From contig CAFBRK010000039.1 of the NCBI GenBank assembly GCA_903231505.1, forward strand, positions 1 through 64,000: a stretch of 64,000 nucleotides of DNA, read 5' to 3'. Made by a program: the position numbers and the translations under genes. The DNA comes from Olavius algarvensis associated proteobacterium Delta 3. Its GTDB lineage: Bacteria; Desulfobacterota; Desulfobacteria; Desulfobacterales; CAFBRK01. The notes under the pieces were generated by a model. That model saw only the letters and a list, made by a program, of their open reading frames with translations, made no database searches and was not told the origin of the DNA. Positions 24,519 through 33,666 of the stretch are shown one piece after another; the stretch's first letter is position 1, and each line of letters starts with the position of its first letter.

Positions 24519-24671
24519 ATGCGCGATAACACCGAAATGATCGAGATCATCTGCCCAAAGTGCCAGCGGACAGAAATCATTCAGCTGGTTAAGGAAGAGA
24601 TGCCCTTGTGCGCGGTATGCCGGGTGGGCATGGTGATCCGCGAGGTGCTGAAAGAGGGAAAATCGTATTAG
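24519..24671 (+). CDS. Small zinc-ribbon protein (50 aa)
   Basis: Short gene with a GGAG 9 nt before its ATG. The product has two CxxC pairs, CPKCQRTE near residue 12 and CAVCRVG near residue 31, typical of a zinc knuckle or rubredoxin-like ribbon, and ends in a charged tail (VLKEGKSY). A second in-frame ATG six codons in is possible. It ends 37 nt before the ABC substrate-binding protein and is probably cotranscribed with it. The function is unknown; nucleic-acid or protein binding is likely for such folds. Confidence 0.65.
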   Translation: MRDNTEMIEIICPKCQRTEIIQLVKEEMPLCAVCRVGMVIREVLKEGKSY

Positions 24672-24708
24672 TCGACCATTTACCATCAAGTTGAAGGAGG
24701 AATCGGAT

Positions 24709-25536
24709 ATGAAAAAGGTTTTATGGTTGGGATTGGCGGCAGTTGCAGCATTGGCGATTTTCAGCGGATCGGCTTTCGGTGGCAGCATCGACCTGGCCAA
24801 GCAGTCCACACTGGAACAAATCCTGAGAAACAAGGAACTCCGGGTTGGGTTCGAGGCCGGGTACATGCCCTTTGAAATGACCGACAAAAAAGGCCGGTTC
24901 GTGGGGTTTGACATCGATATGGCCAGGGAGATGGCCAAAGCCATGGGCGTCAAATTCAAGCCGGTCAACACGGCTTGGGACGGTATCATCCCGGCGCTGC
25001 TGACCGAAAAGTTCGACATCATCATGAGCGGGATGACCGTGACCCAGGAACGGAACCTGAAAATCAACTTTGCCGATCCGTACATCATTGTCGGCCAGAC
25101 CATACTGCTCAATAAAAAGCACGCCAAGACGGTCCGGTCCTATAAGGACCTGAATGATCCGAAGTATATCGTCACATCCAAACTGGGGACCACCGGAGAG
25201 CAGGCGGTAAAACGCATGATTCCCAGGGCCACCTACAAGTCGTTTGAGACCGAGCCGGAGGCCGCCCTGGAAGTGGTGAACGGCAAAGCCGACGCATTTG
25301 TCTACGACCTGCCCTATTGTGTGGTGTTCAATGCCCAGCAGGGGGCCGGGAAGCTGAAATTCCTCGACAGGCCCTTTACCTTCGAGCCCCTGGCATGGGC
25401 CGTCCGCAAAGGCGATCCGGATTTCCTCAACTGGCTGAATAATTTCCTTCGCCAAATGAAGAACGACGGCCGCTACGACCGCATCTACAACAAGTGGATC
25501 AAGAGCCAGGATTGGATCAAGGACGTTCAGGAATAA
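24709..25536 (+). CDS. ABC transporter substrate-binding protein (polar amino acid type)
   Basis: Periplasmic ligand-binding protein of the SBP_bac_3 family. 275 aa from the ATG at 24709, with AAGGAGGAATCGGAT in front. The N-terminal signal peptide is MKKVLWLGLAAVAALAIFSG with cleavage near the SAFGG stretch. The family signature LRVGFEAGYMPFEM is followed by FVGFDIDMAREMAKAMGVKF, then VNTAWDGIIPALLTEKFDII and MSGMTVTQERNLKINFADPY. It lies upstream of the matching permease and ATPase, completing an amino-acid importer; the exact amino acid cannot be read from sequence. Confidence 0.93.
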   Translation: MKKVLWLGLAAVAALAIFSGSAFGGSIDLAKQSTLEQILRNKELRVGFEAGYMPFEMTDKKGRFVGFDIDMAREMAKAMGVKFKPVNTAWDGIIPALLTEKFDIIMSGMTVTQERNLKINFADPYIIVGQTILLNKKHAKTVRSYKDLNDPKYIVTSKLGTTGEQAVKRMIPRATYKSFETEPEAALEVVNGKADAFVYDLPYCVVFNAQQGAGKLKFLDRPFTFEPLAWAVRKGDPDFLNWLNNFLRQMKNDGRYDRIYNKWIKSQDWIKDVQE

Positions 25537-25745
25537 CGACAATACACTGAGACAAGTCGCAGCCATTCCACCCCCGCGGGGCGGATGGCTGTCGACTTAT
25601 GCAGAACCGTCACGGCGCGGGGATGCGTCGCCTGCCGCGACGGCGGGCCCAGACCGGAATTCGCTCCAAACAGGGTTGCCGAACATCTGCCCGAAATCGC
25701 GTGGCTCGATGGCAGTCACCCCAAAAAAAGGAACCTGACTCCGCC

Positions 25746-26756
25746 ATGGCTTTACCTGGAAAAATTCCCAGAGCAAGGGGACGCGGCTATTATTACCTCT
25801 GGGTCGGTGTCTTTTTTGTGATCGTCATCGGCCTCATCTCGATGCTGTCTTACGCCACCCAGAAAATCGATTATACCTGGCGCTGGTACCGAATCCCCCA
25901 ATACTTTGTCTACCATGACCAGGTGGAGTACGTGGCGGAAATCGACGGTGAGGTGGAGCGGATCGACCGGAAGGGAGAGACCGCCACGGTGGTGGTGTCC
26001 GGGTTAGGCCTTACCGAAACGTACGAGATGCCGGCAGCCGGGGTGCAGGTGGATAAGGGCCAGCGCATATACCCCGGCGACATTCTCGGCATCCATGGCC
26101 GGTGGCGGGTCGGCATCCTCATACAGGGACTGTGGCTGACGCTCAAGGTCAGTGCGATCGCCATTGTTTTCGGCATCCTTATCGGGTTGTTCGCTGGCCT
26201 GTTCCGGATCTCCGACAATCCCGCGCTCAAATGGTCCGCCGTCACCTATATCGAACTGATCCGCGGGTCACCGCTCCTGGTTCAGATCTTTATCTGGTAC
26301 TTTGTCCTCGGGACCCTGATCAATTCGCTGCTGGCAAAAGGGGGTATCGTTCAGGTGCCGCCCCTCTGGTTCGGTGTTGCCGCACTGGCGACATTTACCG
26401 GTGCCTATGTCGCGGAAATGGTCCGGGCCGGCATCCAGTCGATTCACCGGGGACAGACAGAGGCCTCCCGGTCCCTGGGGATGAACTATTTTCAGTCGAT
26501 GCGCTATGTCATTGTCCCCCAGGCCCTTCGCCGCATCATCCCGCCGCTGGCCGGACAGTTTATCAGCCTGATCAAGGACTCGTCCCTGTTGGGCATTATT
26601 GCCATTCGGGAACTGACCAAAGCGACCCGCGAGGTGGTGACGACCAGCCTTCAGCCATTTGAACTCTGGTTCATCTGTGCCTTGCTGTACCTGGTATTGA
26701 CCTTTTCGCTCTCCATGCTGCTGCAATATGTGGAAAGGAGGACGTTAGCCCAGTGA
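25746..26756 (+). CDS. ABC transporter permease (polar amino acid type) with periplasmic insert
   Basis: 336 aa from the ATG at 25746 ([12 protein letters not shown]). The open frame extends 49 codons upstream with basic, non-family sequence. The first membrane segment is [17 protein letters not shown] (about 18-34). A soluble segment of about 80 residues follows, containing [20 protein letters not shown] and a small beta-rich domain ending GDILGIHG. The usual HisM/GlnP core comes next, with [32 protein letters not shown] and the ATPase-coupling EAARSLGM-like [14 protein letters not shown]. The extra segment between the first two helices is unusual for the family. It overlaps the ATPase gene by 4 nt. 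Confidence 0.9.
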   Translation: MALPGKIPRARGRGYYYLWVGVFFVIVIGLISMLSYATQKIDYTWRWYRIPQYFVYHDQVEYVAEIDGEVERIDRKGETATVVVSGLGLTETYEMPAAGVQVDKGQRIYPGDILGIHGRWRVGILIQGLWLTLKVSAIAIVFGILIGLFAGLFRISDNPALKWSAVTYIELIRGSPLLVQIFIWYFVLGTLINSLLAKGGIVQVPPLWFGVAALATFTGAYVAEMVRAGIQSIHRGQTEASRSLGMNYFQSMRYVIVPQALRRIIPPLAGQFISLIKDSSLLGIIAIRELTKATREVVTTSLQPFELWFICALLYLVLTFSLSMLLQYVERRTLAQ

Positions 26757-27484
26757 TCAACGTTCAAAATGTGTACAAGACCTTTTATGTGCCCCACAAG
26801 GTTCAGGCCCTGGTGGACATCACCACGAATGTAGCCGCCGGGGAGGTGGTCGTGGTCATTGGGCCGTCCGGATCCGGGAAAAGCACCCTGCTGCGCTGCC
26901 TCAACCAGCTCGAGACCGCTGATTCGGGTCACATCCTTATCGACGGCATCGATGTTATGGATCCCAAAACCGACATCAACAAGGTGCGGGCGGAAGTCGG
27001 TATGGTGTTCCAGTCCTTCAACCTCTTCCCCCATAAAAGCGTGATCGAAAACATCACCCTGGCCCAGATGGTGGTCCGAAAGCGTTCGAAGGCGGAAGCC
27101 GACCAAAAAGCCATGGGTCTCCTCGACAAAGTCGGCATCACCGACAAAGCCGCTGTCTATCCGGACCAGCTCTCCGGCGGGCAGCAACAGCGCGTGGCCA
27201 TCGCCCGAGCCCTAGCCATGGATCCCAAAATCATGCTGTTCGACGAGCCCACCTCCGCCCTAGATCCGGAAATGATCGGTGAGGTCCTCGACGTCATGAA
27301 AACTCTGGCCAGGGAAGGCATGACCATGGTCTGTGTTACCCACGAGATGGGGTTCGCCCGGGAAGTGGCCGATCAGGTCATCTTCATGGACGAAGGCGCC
27401 GTCGTCGAGGTCGGCACACCGGAGCATTTTTTCACCAAGCCGGAACATGACCGGACGAAATTATTCCTAAGCCAGATTCTTTAA
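26753..27484 (+). CDS. ABC transporter ATP-binding protein (GlnQ/HisP type)
   Basis: Cytoplasmic ATPase that drives the upstream importer. 243 aa with a GTG start inside the permease stop (GTGA overlap), indicating coupling. Walker [12 protein letters not shown] (about 38-48), Q-loop [12 protein letters not shown], signature [15 protein letters not shown], Walker [15 protein letters not shown] and switch histidine in VTHEMGFA. Length and motifs fit amino-acid importers. Followed by a 571-nt gap carrying a dispersed repeat. Confidence 0.96.
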   Translation: MINVQNVYKTFYVPHKVQALVDITTNVAAGEVVVVIGPSGSGKSTLLRCLNQLETADSGHILIDGIDVMDPKTDINKVRAEVGMVFQSFNLFPHKSVIENITLAQMVVRKRSKAEADQKAMGLLDKVGITDKAAVYPDQLSGGQQQRVAIARALAMDPKIMLFDEPTSALDPEMIGEVLDVMKTLAREGMTMVCVTHEMGFAREVADQVIFMDEGAVVEVGTPEHFFTKPEHDRTKLFLSQIL

Positions 27485-27554
27485 AATGCCTTAAATGCCT
27501 AACGTTGTAAACGAATCCATTCAGTTACGATTTAATACCATATGAGAATGTGGG

Positions 27555-27613
27555 TCCTTCGCCCAGTGAGCGACTTCGTCGCGTTTCATAAAATCGTTGC
27601 ACGATTTTATTTT
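27555..27613 (-). repeat. Dispersed palindromic repeat, copy C
   Basis: Reverse-complement copy of the 8475-8519 element (42 of 45 identical over 27569-27613), continuing with CAC-TGGGCGAAG as in copies A and D. It lies 70 nt past the ABC ATPase gene. The rest of the gap to smc (27614-28055) has no convincing gene; an 81-codon frame at 27711-27956 has neither ribosome-binding site nor family resemblance. Confidence 0.8.
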
Positions 27614-28055
27614 TAGGCATTTATAATGCAAGGCATTTCTCAAGCCCCTTCCCAACCACAACCCCCTGTATTAGTTTATTTTTTATTTCATCTGATGAGA
27701 CGGCGGCGGCATGATAACGGCAACTGCTCGACCCCGGATCGGAAATTACAGAACAGGCACCACATATTGTGTTGAAACCGGTAATACCTACTGTCTGTTG
27801 TGTTTTTTCTTTACAATGAAACGATATCCTGATATCCAAGTAAGGTCTTCCCAGCGTCCACCGGCGGACCGGAGCGACCGTACCGGGCGAGGGATCGGTG
27901 TCGATCCTATCGACGTACGACCCGCCGTCGTTAACCGCGATGGCCGGCAAGCATAAAAAATTCGTATCACGTTTAAAATTCAACATAGCTACAGGGTTAA
28001 CGATTTGCGACAGTTCACCTTTACCTGCGGGAAATGATACCAAAGGGGTATCTCA

Positions 28056-31000
28056 ATGAAGCTTAAAAAGCTTGAACTATCCGGCTTCAAGTCGTTTGTC
28101 GATAAAATCAGCATCGGCTTCCCTCCCGGCATTTCGGCCATTGTGGGACCCAACGGCTGTGGAAAAAGCAACGTGGTGGATGCCCTCCGATGGGTCATGG
28201 GAGAGCAGAGCGTCAAACAGCTCCGCGGAAAATCCATGGAGGACATCATTTTTGCCGGCGCCGACGGCCGCCCTGCCCTCAACATGGCCGAGGTATCCCT
28301 GACGCTTTTGAACGACAACGGAACGATCCCCGAGGAGTTTAACGATTTCACGGAAATACAGGTCACGCGGCGGCTCTTCCGCTCCGGGGAGAGTGCGTAT
28401 CTGATCAATCGACAACCGTGCCGTCTGAAGGACGTCCACAACCTGTTCATGGGCAGCGGCATGGGGGCAAAAACCTATGCAGTGATACAGCAGGGCAGCA
28501 TCGGTGCCATCACAGATGCCGGACCGGAGGAACGGCGCCTCTTTATCGAAGAGGCCGCAGGGATCACAAGGTATAAATCCAGGAAAAATGAAGCCATGCG
28601 GAAGGTCAAGTCGACCCAGCAGAACCTTCTGAGAGTGTCCGACATTATCGCCGAGGTCCAGCGACAGATGAACGGGTTGAAACGTCAGGCGAAAAAAGCC
28701 GAGCGTTTCCGGATCATGCAGGATAAGGCCCGCACTGTGGATGTTGTCCTGAGCCTGAAACATGACGACCGGTACCAGCTCCAGATCGATGATACCGAAC
28801 GGCTCCTGGATACGTTGAAGGATACGGATGTCCAACACGCCACCAAACTGAAGCAGCTTGATGCCGCCGTCGAGGAGATCAAGCTGAAACGGTGGCAGAA
28901 GGACCAGGAGATTTCGGAGCAAAAGTCACGTCGTTTTGATTGCCAGCGCCGCATGGACCGACTTGAAAACGACACGACCCATTTGCGGCAGGACAAGGAG
29001 CGGCTGCAGACGGAGATCCGTGAACTCCATACAGCTCAGAATGACATAGACGAAAAAAACCAGAGCATCCATCTCGAGATACAGGAGGTTGAAGAAGAGA
29101 ACGGCCGACTTCATGACGAAAAAAAAGCGGCGCTGTCTGCGTTTGAACAGGAACGCCAACATGTCGAACAGGTCAAGGCACAGCCCACCCGCATTCAGGA
29201 AGGGCTTGAAACGCGCAAAACTGATTTGATGACAGCCGTCACCGAGGAAGCGCGGTACCGCAATATCATTCAAACCGCCGCCGGCAACAAGGAGAGCCTG
29301 AATCGCCGTTTGAAACGGATCGACGAAGAAGAGCGCCTTTCGGTCCGGCAGATCGAAACGACCGGCAAACAAAAAGACGCGGCGGAAAAGACCCTTCGCG
29401 CCATTCGATCACAGATCGAGGGGTTGGATCAACAGATTCGAGGTGCCGGGGAGCATCTGGATTCTTTGTCTTCTGCTCTCGCCGCCCAGGTCAAAGCGGT
29501 TCAAACCCTTGGGCTGGAACGTAAAGAGTGCCGCTCCCGACATACCACGCTGAAACGCATGGAGGAGAATTACGAGTGGTATCGTGAAGGGGTCCGTGCC
29601 ATCATGACAAGCGCCGGAACCGACTCCGAGGGGATGTCGTCAGAGGCCATATTCGGGCTCATCGCCGATGTCATCGATCCGGCGCCATCTTATGAAATCG
29701 CCGCTGAGGCGGTACTCGGAGAAGCCCTTCAATACGTACTTGTTCGGGATCAGGCCACTGGCGCCGACGCCATCGATTTTCTACAAACACGGCAAGCCGG
29801 GCGGAGTGGCTTCGTGCCGGTGGGCAACCTCCGGAATCTTGAAGAAACAGATCGACCCGGACCGGATGCCGACCGGCTGCTCCTCAACCACGTATCGATC
29901 AGGCCCGGGTTCGAGACTATTGCCCGGGCGCTGCTGGGCCATGTCGTGGTCAGCGATTCTCTCGAAGAAGCCTTCCGCACCTGGAACGCCAATGGTCGCA
30001 AGCAAACCATTGTCACCAAGGGAGGGGATCTTATCACCCACCAGGGTGTCATCGTGGGCGGCAGCCCGGAGAAACTGAGTGGAATTCTAACCAAGAAACT
30101 GGAAATCAAGGAACTCGAAGAACGGATCGAGTTGCTCGGCGAGTCCCTGACCGAAGCCGAAGAAAAACAGCAACGCCTTGAAGGAGATGTTCGTGAAGCC
30201 GAGCATCAGCTTCACGGCCTGACGGAAGAAAAACAACGCACCGTCCAAAACGAGATCGAGGCCCAAAAATCGCTGATTCAGGCAACGGAGGAATTCAAGC
30301 AAGCCGACCGTCGGCTGGAAATTGTCAGACTGGAGCAAGAGCAACTGCTCGGGGAAGAAAGCGATCTTGACGACCAGCTGGCCAAATATGATCAGGTCCT
30401 GAAAGACATCGAACAGAGCGTGATCTCCGCGCAGAATTCTGTCAGCGAGTATAGTGAAAGACTTCACGCCGCTACAGAAGAGGCGGAAGCATGTAATCAA
30501 AAGATCATCGACCATCGTTTGAAGATGACGACCATCGAAGCAAGCATTGAAAACAGCGACCATACGCTCCGACGTTTGAAACAGTTTCAGGAAGACGGGG
30601 TACGCAGACAGGAGCAGGTTGCCCGTGAAATCAGCCTGAAACAACGAAAAACAGAAAGTGCTGAACAGACCATTACCGAACACAAGCAAGCACTGTCGCA
30701 GCTCTACTCGGAAATGGAGCGTCTTGAAACACACATCGCGACGAATGAACAGCGTTACCAAGCCATCGACACACAACTCCAGGCGAACGACGGTATCATC
30801 ACCGACATTCGCAGCCAGCGGGAAGAATTACTGCAAAAAATTCGCATGCTGGAGGTAGAACAATCCCAGCGTCAGGCTCAAAAAGAAGGGGTCGGCCAGC
30901 GGTTGCTGGAAAGGTATGGGCGCCCCCTTGATGCGCTGCGCCGGGAATTCAGCCGGACAGAAGACCTTCCGTCAGGAGAAATCGACGAGCTTGAAGAAAG

Positions 31001-31673
31001 CCTGGAAAAACTGCGTAAACGACTCGATGCCGTCGGAGATGTCAATATGGGCGCCATCAAGGAGTATGAAGAACTGACCACCCGGTTCGAGTTTCTGACA
31101 TCCCAGCGGGATGATCTTACCAAGGCCATCGGAGATCTGCAGAAGGTCATCCGGAAAATCAACCGGATCAGCCGGGAGCGGTTCACGGAGACTTTCGACG
31201 ACATTAACAAAAAGCTTTCCGAAGTGTTTCCGAGACTCTTCGATGGAGGCTCGGCGCGCCTGGTGCTGACGGACCCGGACGACCCTCTCGAAACCGGTGT
31301 GGAATACATGATTCACCCGCCAGGCAAGAAACTGACACGCATGAGCTTGTTGTCCGGCGGAGAAAAAGCCATGGCCGCCATCGCTTTTCTCTTCAGTATC
31401 TTCTTGATCAAACCGGCCTCTTTCTGCCTCATGGATGAAATCGATGCCCCCCTGGATGAAGCCAACGTCTTCCGTTTTAACAACCTGCTTCAGATCATCG
31501 GTGAGAATTCCCAGATCATCATGGTGACCCACAACAAGCGTTCAATGGAATTTGCAGACACGCTGTTCGGTATTACCATGGAGAAAAAGGGTGTCTCCAA
31601 GGTGGTCCATGTCAATCTAACCGGCGGCCAGAGCCCCGAGGAAAGCCGCCAGGCACCGGCCAACGCTGCGTGA
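28056..31673 (+). CDS. smc: Chromosome segregation protein SMC
   Basis: Condensin ATPase that organises and segregates the chromosome. 1205 aa. N-terminal Walker A VGPNGCGKSNVVDAL (about 32-46), long coiled coil, and a hinge around residues 525-650 (FGLIADVIDPAPSYEIAAEA onward to IVGGSPEKLSGI). A second coiled coil leads to the C-terminal head with signature LLSGGEKAMAAIAFLFSIF and Walker B PASFCLMDEIDAPLDEANV. AAAGGGGTATCTCA precedes the ATG. The stop overlaps the ftsY start. ScpA and ScpB are not in the window. Confidence 0.97.
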   Translation: MKLKKLELSGFKSFVDKISIGFPPGISAIVGPNGCGKSNVVDALRWVMGEQSVKQLRGKSMEDIIFAGADGRPALNMAEVSLTLLNDNGTIPEEFNDFTEIQVTRRLFRSGESAYLINRQPCRLKDVHNLFMGSGMGAKTYAVIQQGSIGAITDAGPEERRLFIEEAAGITRYKSRKNEAMRKVKSTQQNLLRVSDIIAEVQRQMNGLKRQAKKAERFRIMQDKARTVDVVLSLKHDDRYQLQIDDTERLLDTLKDTDVQHATKLKQLDAAVEEIKLKRWQKDQEISEQKSRRFDCQRRMDRLENDTTHLRQDKERLQTEIRELHTAQNDIDEKNQSIHLEIQEVEEENGRLHDEKKAALSAFEQERQHVEQVKAQPTRIQEGLETRKTDLMTAVTEEARYRNIIQTAAGNKESLNRRLKRIDEEERLSVRQIETTGKQKDAAEKTLRAIRSQIEGLDQQIRGAGEHLDSLSSALAAQVKAVQTLGLERKECRSRHTTLKRMEENYEWYREGVRAIMTSAGTDSEGMSSEAIFGLIADVIDPAPSYEIAAEAVLGEALQYVLVRDQATGADAIDFLQTRQAGRSGFVPVGNLRNLEETDRPGPDADRLLLNHVSIRPGFETIARALLGHVVVSDSLEEAFRTWNANGRKQTIVTKGGDLITHQGVIVGGSPEKLSGILTKKLEIKELEERIELLGESLTEAEEKQQRLEGDVREAEHQLHGLTEEKQRTVQNEIEAQKSLIQATEEFKQADRRLEIVRLEQEQLLGEESDLDDQLAKYDQVLKDIEQSVISAQNSVSEYSERLHAATEEAEACNQKIIDHRLKMTTIEASIENSDHTLRRLKQFQEDGVRRQEQVAREISLKQRKTESAEQTITEHKQALSQLYSEMERLETHIATNEQRYQAIDTQLQANDGIITDIRSQREELLQKIRMLEVEQSQRQAQKEGVGQRLLERYGRPLDALRREFSRTEDLPSGEIDELEESLEKLRKRLDAVGDVNMGAIKEYEELTTRFEFLTSQRDDLTKAIGDLQKVIRKINRISRERFTETFDDINKKLSEVFPRLFDGGSARLVLTDPDDPLETGVEYMIHPPGKKLTRMSLLSGGEKAMAAIAFLFSIFLIKPASFCLMDEIDAPLDEANVFRFNNLLQIIGENSQIIMVTHNKRSMEFADTLFGITMEKKGVSKVVHVNLTGGQSPEESRQAPANAA

Positions 31674-32794
31674 TGAAATTATTCCGACAGAAAAAAAAGG
31701 ACCGGAATAGCGCGTCCCCCGACACCGGCGAGGCACCGACACCTCCTGACCATCCCCCCCCAACGGATATACCGGAGCCGGCCGGGAGCCAACCGTCCGG
31801 CGTCTTGGATTCCGATGAGCCACACGGGAAATCCGGAATCACCAGTGCTCACAACGCGAAGGAAACGGGCCGAAAGGGTCTTTTCGGCCGACTCCGCAGC
31901 GGGCTCAAAAAAACCCGTGATATTCTCACCACCGATATCGACGATCTTTTTCTTGGAAAACGCCGGATCGATGACGACATGCTCGAAGACCTCGAAGAGC
32001 TTCTCATTACTTCCGATATCGGTGTGCAAACCACCATGGAGATGGTCGAGGGCATTCGGAAACGCACCAGAAGTATATCCGGCCCGGAAGAACTCAAAAC
32101 CGTGATGAAAGAAGAAGTTCTTGCCCTGATGAGCGATTATCAAGCGCCCACCTTTGCGGACCCCCTTCCCAAGCCATATGTGGTCATGGTTCTGGGAGTC
32201 AACGGCGTCGGAAAAACAACGACCATCGGCAAGTTGGCTGCCCTGGCGGCGTCCGAAGGAAAGAAAGTCTTGATTGCCGCCTCCGACACTTTTCGAGCCG
32301 CTGCCACCGAGCAGCTGACCATCTGGGCAGAGCGTGCCGGAGCGGATCTCGTAAGTCATAGAGACGGAGCGGATCCGGCTGCCGTCGCCTATGACGGGAT
32401 CGAAGCGGCATTGTCCAGAAAAGTCGACATCGTTTTCATCGACACCGCGGGGAGGCTGCACACCAAAGTGAATTTGATGGCAGAATTAAAAAAAATCAAA
32501 CGCACCATCACCAAAAAGCTTCCGGAAGCACCCCATGAAGTTCTCCTGGTACTGGATGCCACCACCGGTCAAAACGCCTTGTCCCAGGCGGCCATGTTCA
32601 ACGATGAGATGAAAGTGACAGCCATCGCCCTGACCAAACTCGACGGCACGGCCAAAGGCGGAATCGTGGTCAGTATCTGCAGCCAGCTGAAAATTCCACT
32701 GAAGTATATTGGCGTCGGTGAGAAGATCGATGATCTTCAGGCATTTGATCCGGAGGAGTTCGCCGATGCACTTTTTAGTCCGCCGGTTGCATGA
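31673..32794 (+). CDS. ftsY: Signal recognition particle receptor FtsY
   Basis: GTPase that docks SRP-ribosome complexes at the membrane. 373 aa from the ATG at 31673, which shares its A with the smc stop (TGATG); a GTG one codon earlier would overlap by 4 nt. A Pro/Glu/Asp-rich N-terminal A region (about 1-60) precedes the N domain (LFGRLRSGLKKTRDIL). The G domain has GVNGVGKTTTIGKLA, DTFRAAATEQL, DTAGRLHTKVNLM and TKLDGTAKGG. Length is normal. Coupling of smc and ftsY suggests a joint transcript. Confidence 0.97.
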   Translation: MKLFRQKKKDRNSASPDTGEAPTPPDHPPPTDIPEPAGSQPSGVLDSDEPHGKSGITSAHNAKETGRKGLFGRLRSGLKKTRDILTTDIDDLFLGKRRIDDDMLEDLEELLITSDIGVQTTMEMVEGIRKRTRSISGPEELKTVMKEEVLALMSDYQAPTFADPLPKPYVVMVLGVNGVGKTTTIGKLAALAASEGKKVLIAASDTFRAAATEQLTIWAERAGADLVSHRDGADPAAVAYDGIEAALSRKVDIVFIDTAGRLHTKVNLMAELKKIKRTITKKLPEAPHEVLLVLDATTGQNALSQAAMFNDEMKVTAIALTKLDGTAKGGIVVSICSQLKIPLKYIGVGEKIDDLQAFDPEEFADALFSPPVA

Positions 32795-32894
32795 CCTTTT
32801 TTCCATAACCGCCTCCCTTCGATGAAGCTGCCCAATTTGCCTGAATATTTCTTCACCTTTTTTCTTTCTTTTTTTGCATAAATATCGATTATTA

Positions 32895-32923
32895 TTGACA
32901 TAACGGATAATTTTCTGTAACTT
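32895..32923 (+). promoter_or_regulatory. Promoter of the HU gene
   Basis: Consensus -35 TTGACA (32895-32900), 17-nt spacer, weak -10 TAACTT (32918-32923). Leader of about 50 nt. Confidence 0.55.
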
Positions 32924-32981
32924 TCGAGGGACCCATGGGGTTTTATAGACTTCTAATGGTAATGAAAAGGAGAAAAGCAGA

Positions 32982-33254
32982 ATGACAAAAGCAGAACTCA
33001 TTGAAATGATGGCAAAGGACGCCGGTATTTCCAAGGCGGCAGCGGCGGCGGCGCTGACCTCGTTCACCGATGGGGTCACCAAAAGCCTTAAGAAAAAAAA
33101 TGGTAAGATGACCCTTGTCGGTTTTGGCACGTTTCAGAAGGTTCGCCGGAAAGCGCGAAAGGGACGCAACCCCCAGACCGGAGAGGCCATCAAGATCAAG
33201 GCCAGCAACGTGGTCAAGTTCAAACCCGGGAAGAAATTGTCGGAAGCTGTCTAA
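32982..33254 (+). CDS. HU family DNA-binding protein
   Basis: Nucleoid protein that bends DNA as a dimer. 90 aa, normal length. N-terminal helices (MTKAELIEMMAKDAGISKAA), the loop VGFGTFQKVRRKARKGRNPQ, and the DNA-inserting arm NPQTGEAIKIKASNVVKFKP with the conserved NP turn. AAAAGGAGAAAAGCAG ribosome-binding site. It has its own promoter and a strong terminator, so it is monocistronic. HU rather than IHF is favoured by overall sequence; a separate IHF-like gene lies at 52099. Confidence 0.95.
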   Translation: MTKAELIEMMAKDAGISKAAAAAALTSFTDGVTKSLKKKNGKMTLVGFGTFQKVRRKARKGRNPQTGEAIKIKASNVVKFKPGKKLSEAV

Positions 33255-33279
33255 CCCGGAGGGATATGAAGAGTTTGTC

Positions 33280-33317
33280 GAAGCGGCTTCCGTTTATCGG
33301 AAGCCGCTTTTTTTTCT
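33280..33317 (+). terminator. Rho-independent terminator after the HU gene
   Basis: AAGCGGCTTCCG (33281-33292) pairs perfectly with CGGAAGCCGCTT (33298-33309) around TTTAT, followed by a T8 run. The best terminator in the window. Confidence 0.95.
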
Positions 33318-33370
33318 TATGGGTGGTTTTCGGCAGCGGCTATAAATGACAGTGGGCCGGAAGCAGGATA

Positions 33371-33655
33371 TCAATAGGTTACCGAAAAATTGTTGAACTC
33401 GCCGGTGTGCGGCTTCCAGTCCACCTGGAGGTCGGAGACCCGGGCGGGAGGATCTCCGGCCCGGCACCAGACCAACACGGCGTTGACCTGGTCCTCTTTC
33501 CCTTCAAAGAGCGCTTCAACGGTGCCGTCCCGTTTGTTCCGCACCCATCCGGTTACCCCGATACGCTCGGCGGCACGGACCGTGTTCATCCGAAAGAACA
33601 CCCCCTGGACCCTGCCGCTGATAATCACATGGGCTCTGACTTTTTTTTCGTCCAT
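33371..33655 (-). CDS. acyP: Acylphosphatase
   Basis: Small cytosolic enzyme that hydrolyses acyl phosphates. 94 aa. The signature GRVQGVFFRMNT carries the catalytic Arg, and GWVRNKRDGTVEALFEG carries the catalytic Asn. C-terminal FNNFSVTY is typical. It starts 11 nt after the stop of the ligase-like gene on the same strand, implying one transcript. Confidence 0.94.
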   Translation of the reverse strand: MDEKKVRAHVIISGRVQGVFFRMNTVRAAERIGVTGWVRNKRDGTVEALFEGKEDQVNAVLVWCRAGDPPARVSDLQVDWKPHTGEFNNFSVTY

Positions 33656-33666
33656 GGTTGTCTTCC

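Noticed and set aside
27711..27956. 81-codon frame between the ABC ATPase and smc
   Set aside because: No Shine-Dalgarno, no family resemblance, and arginine-rich composition typical of chance frames.
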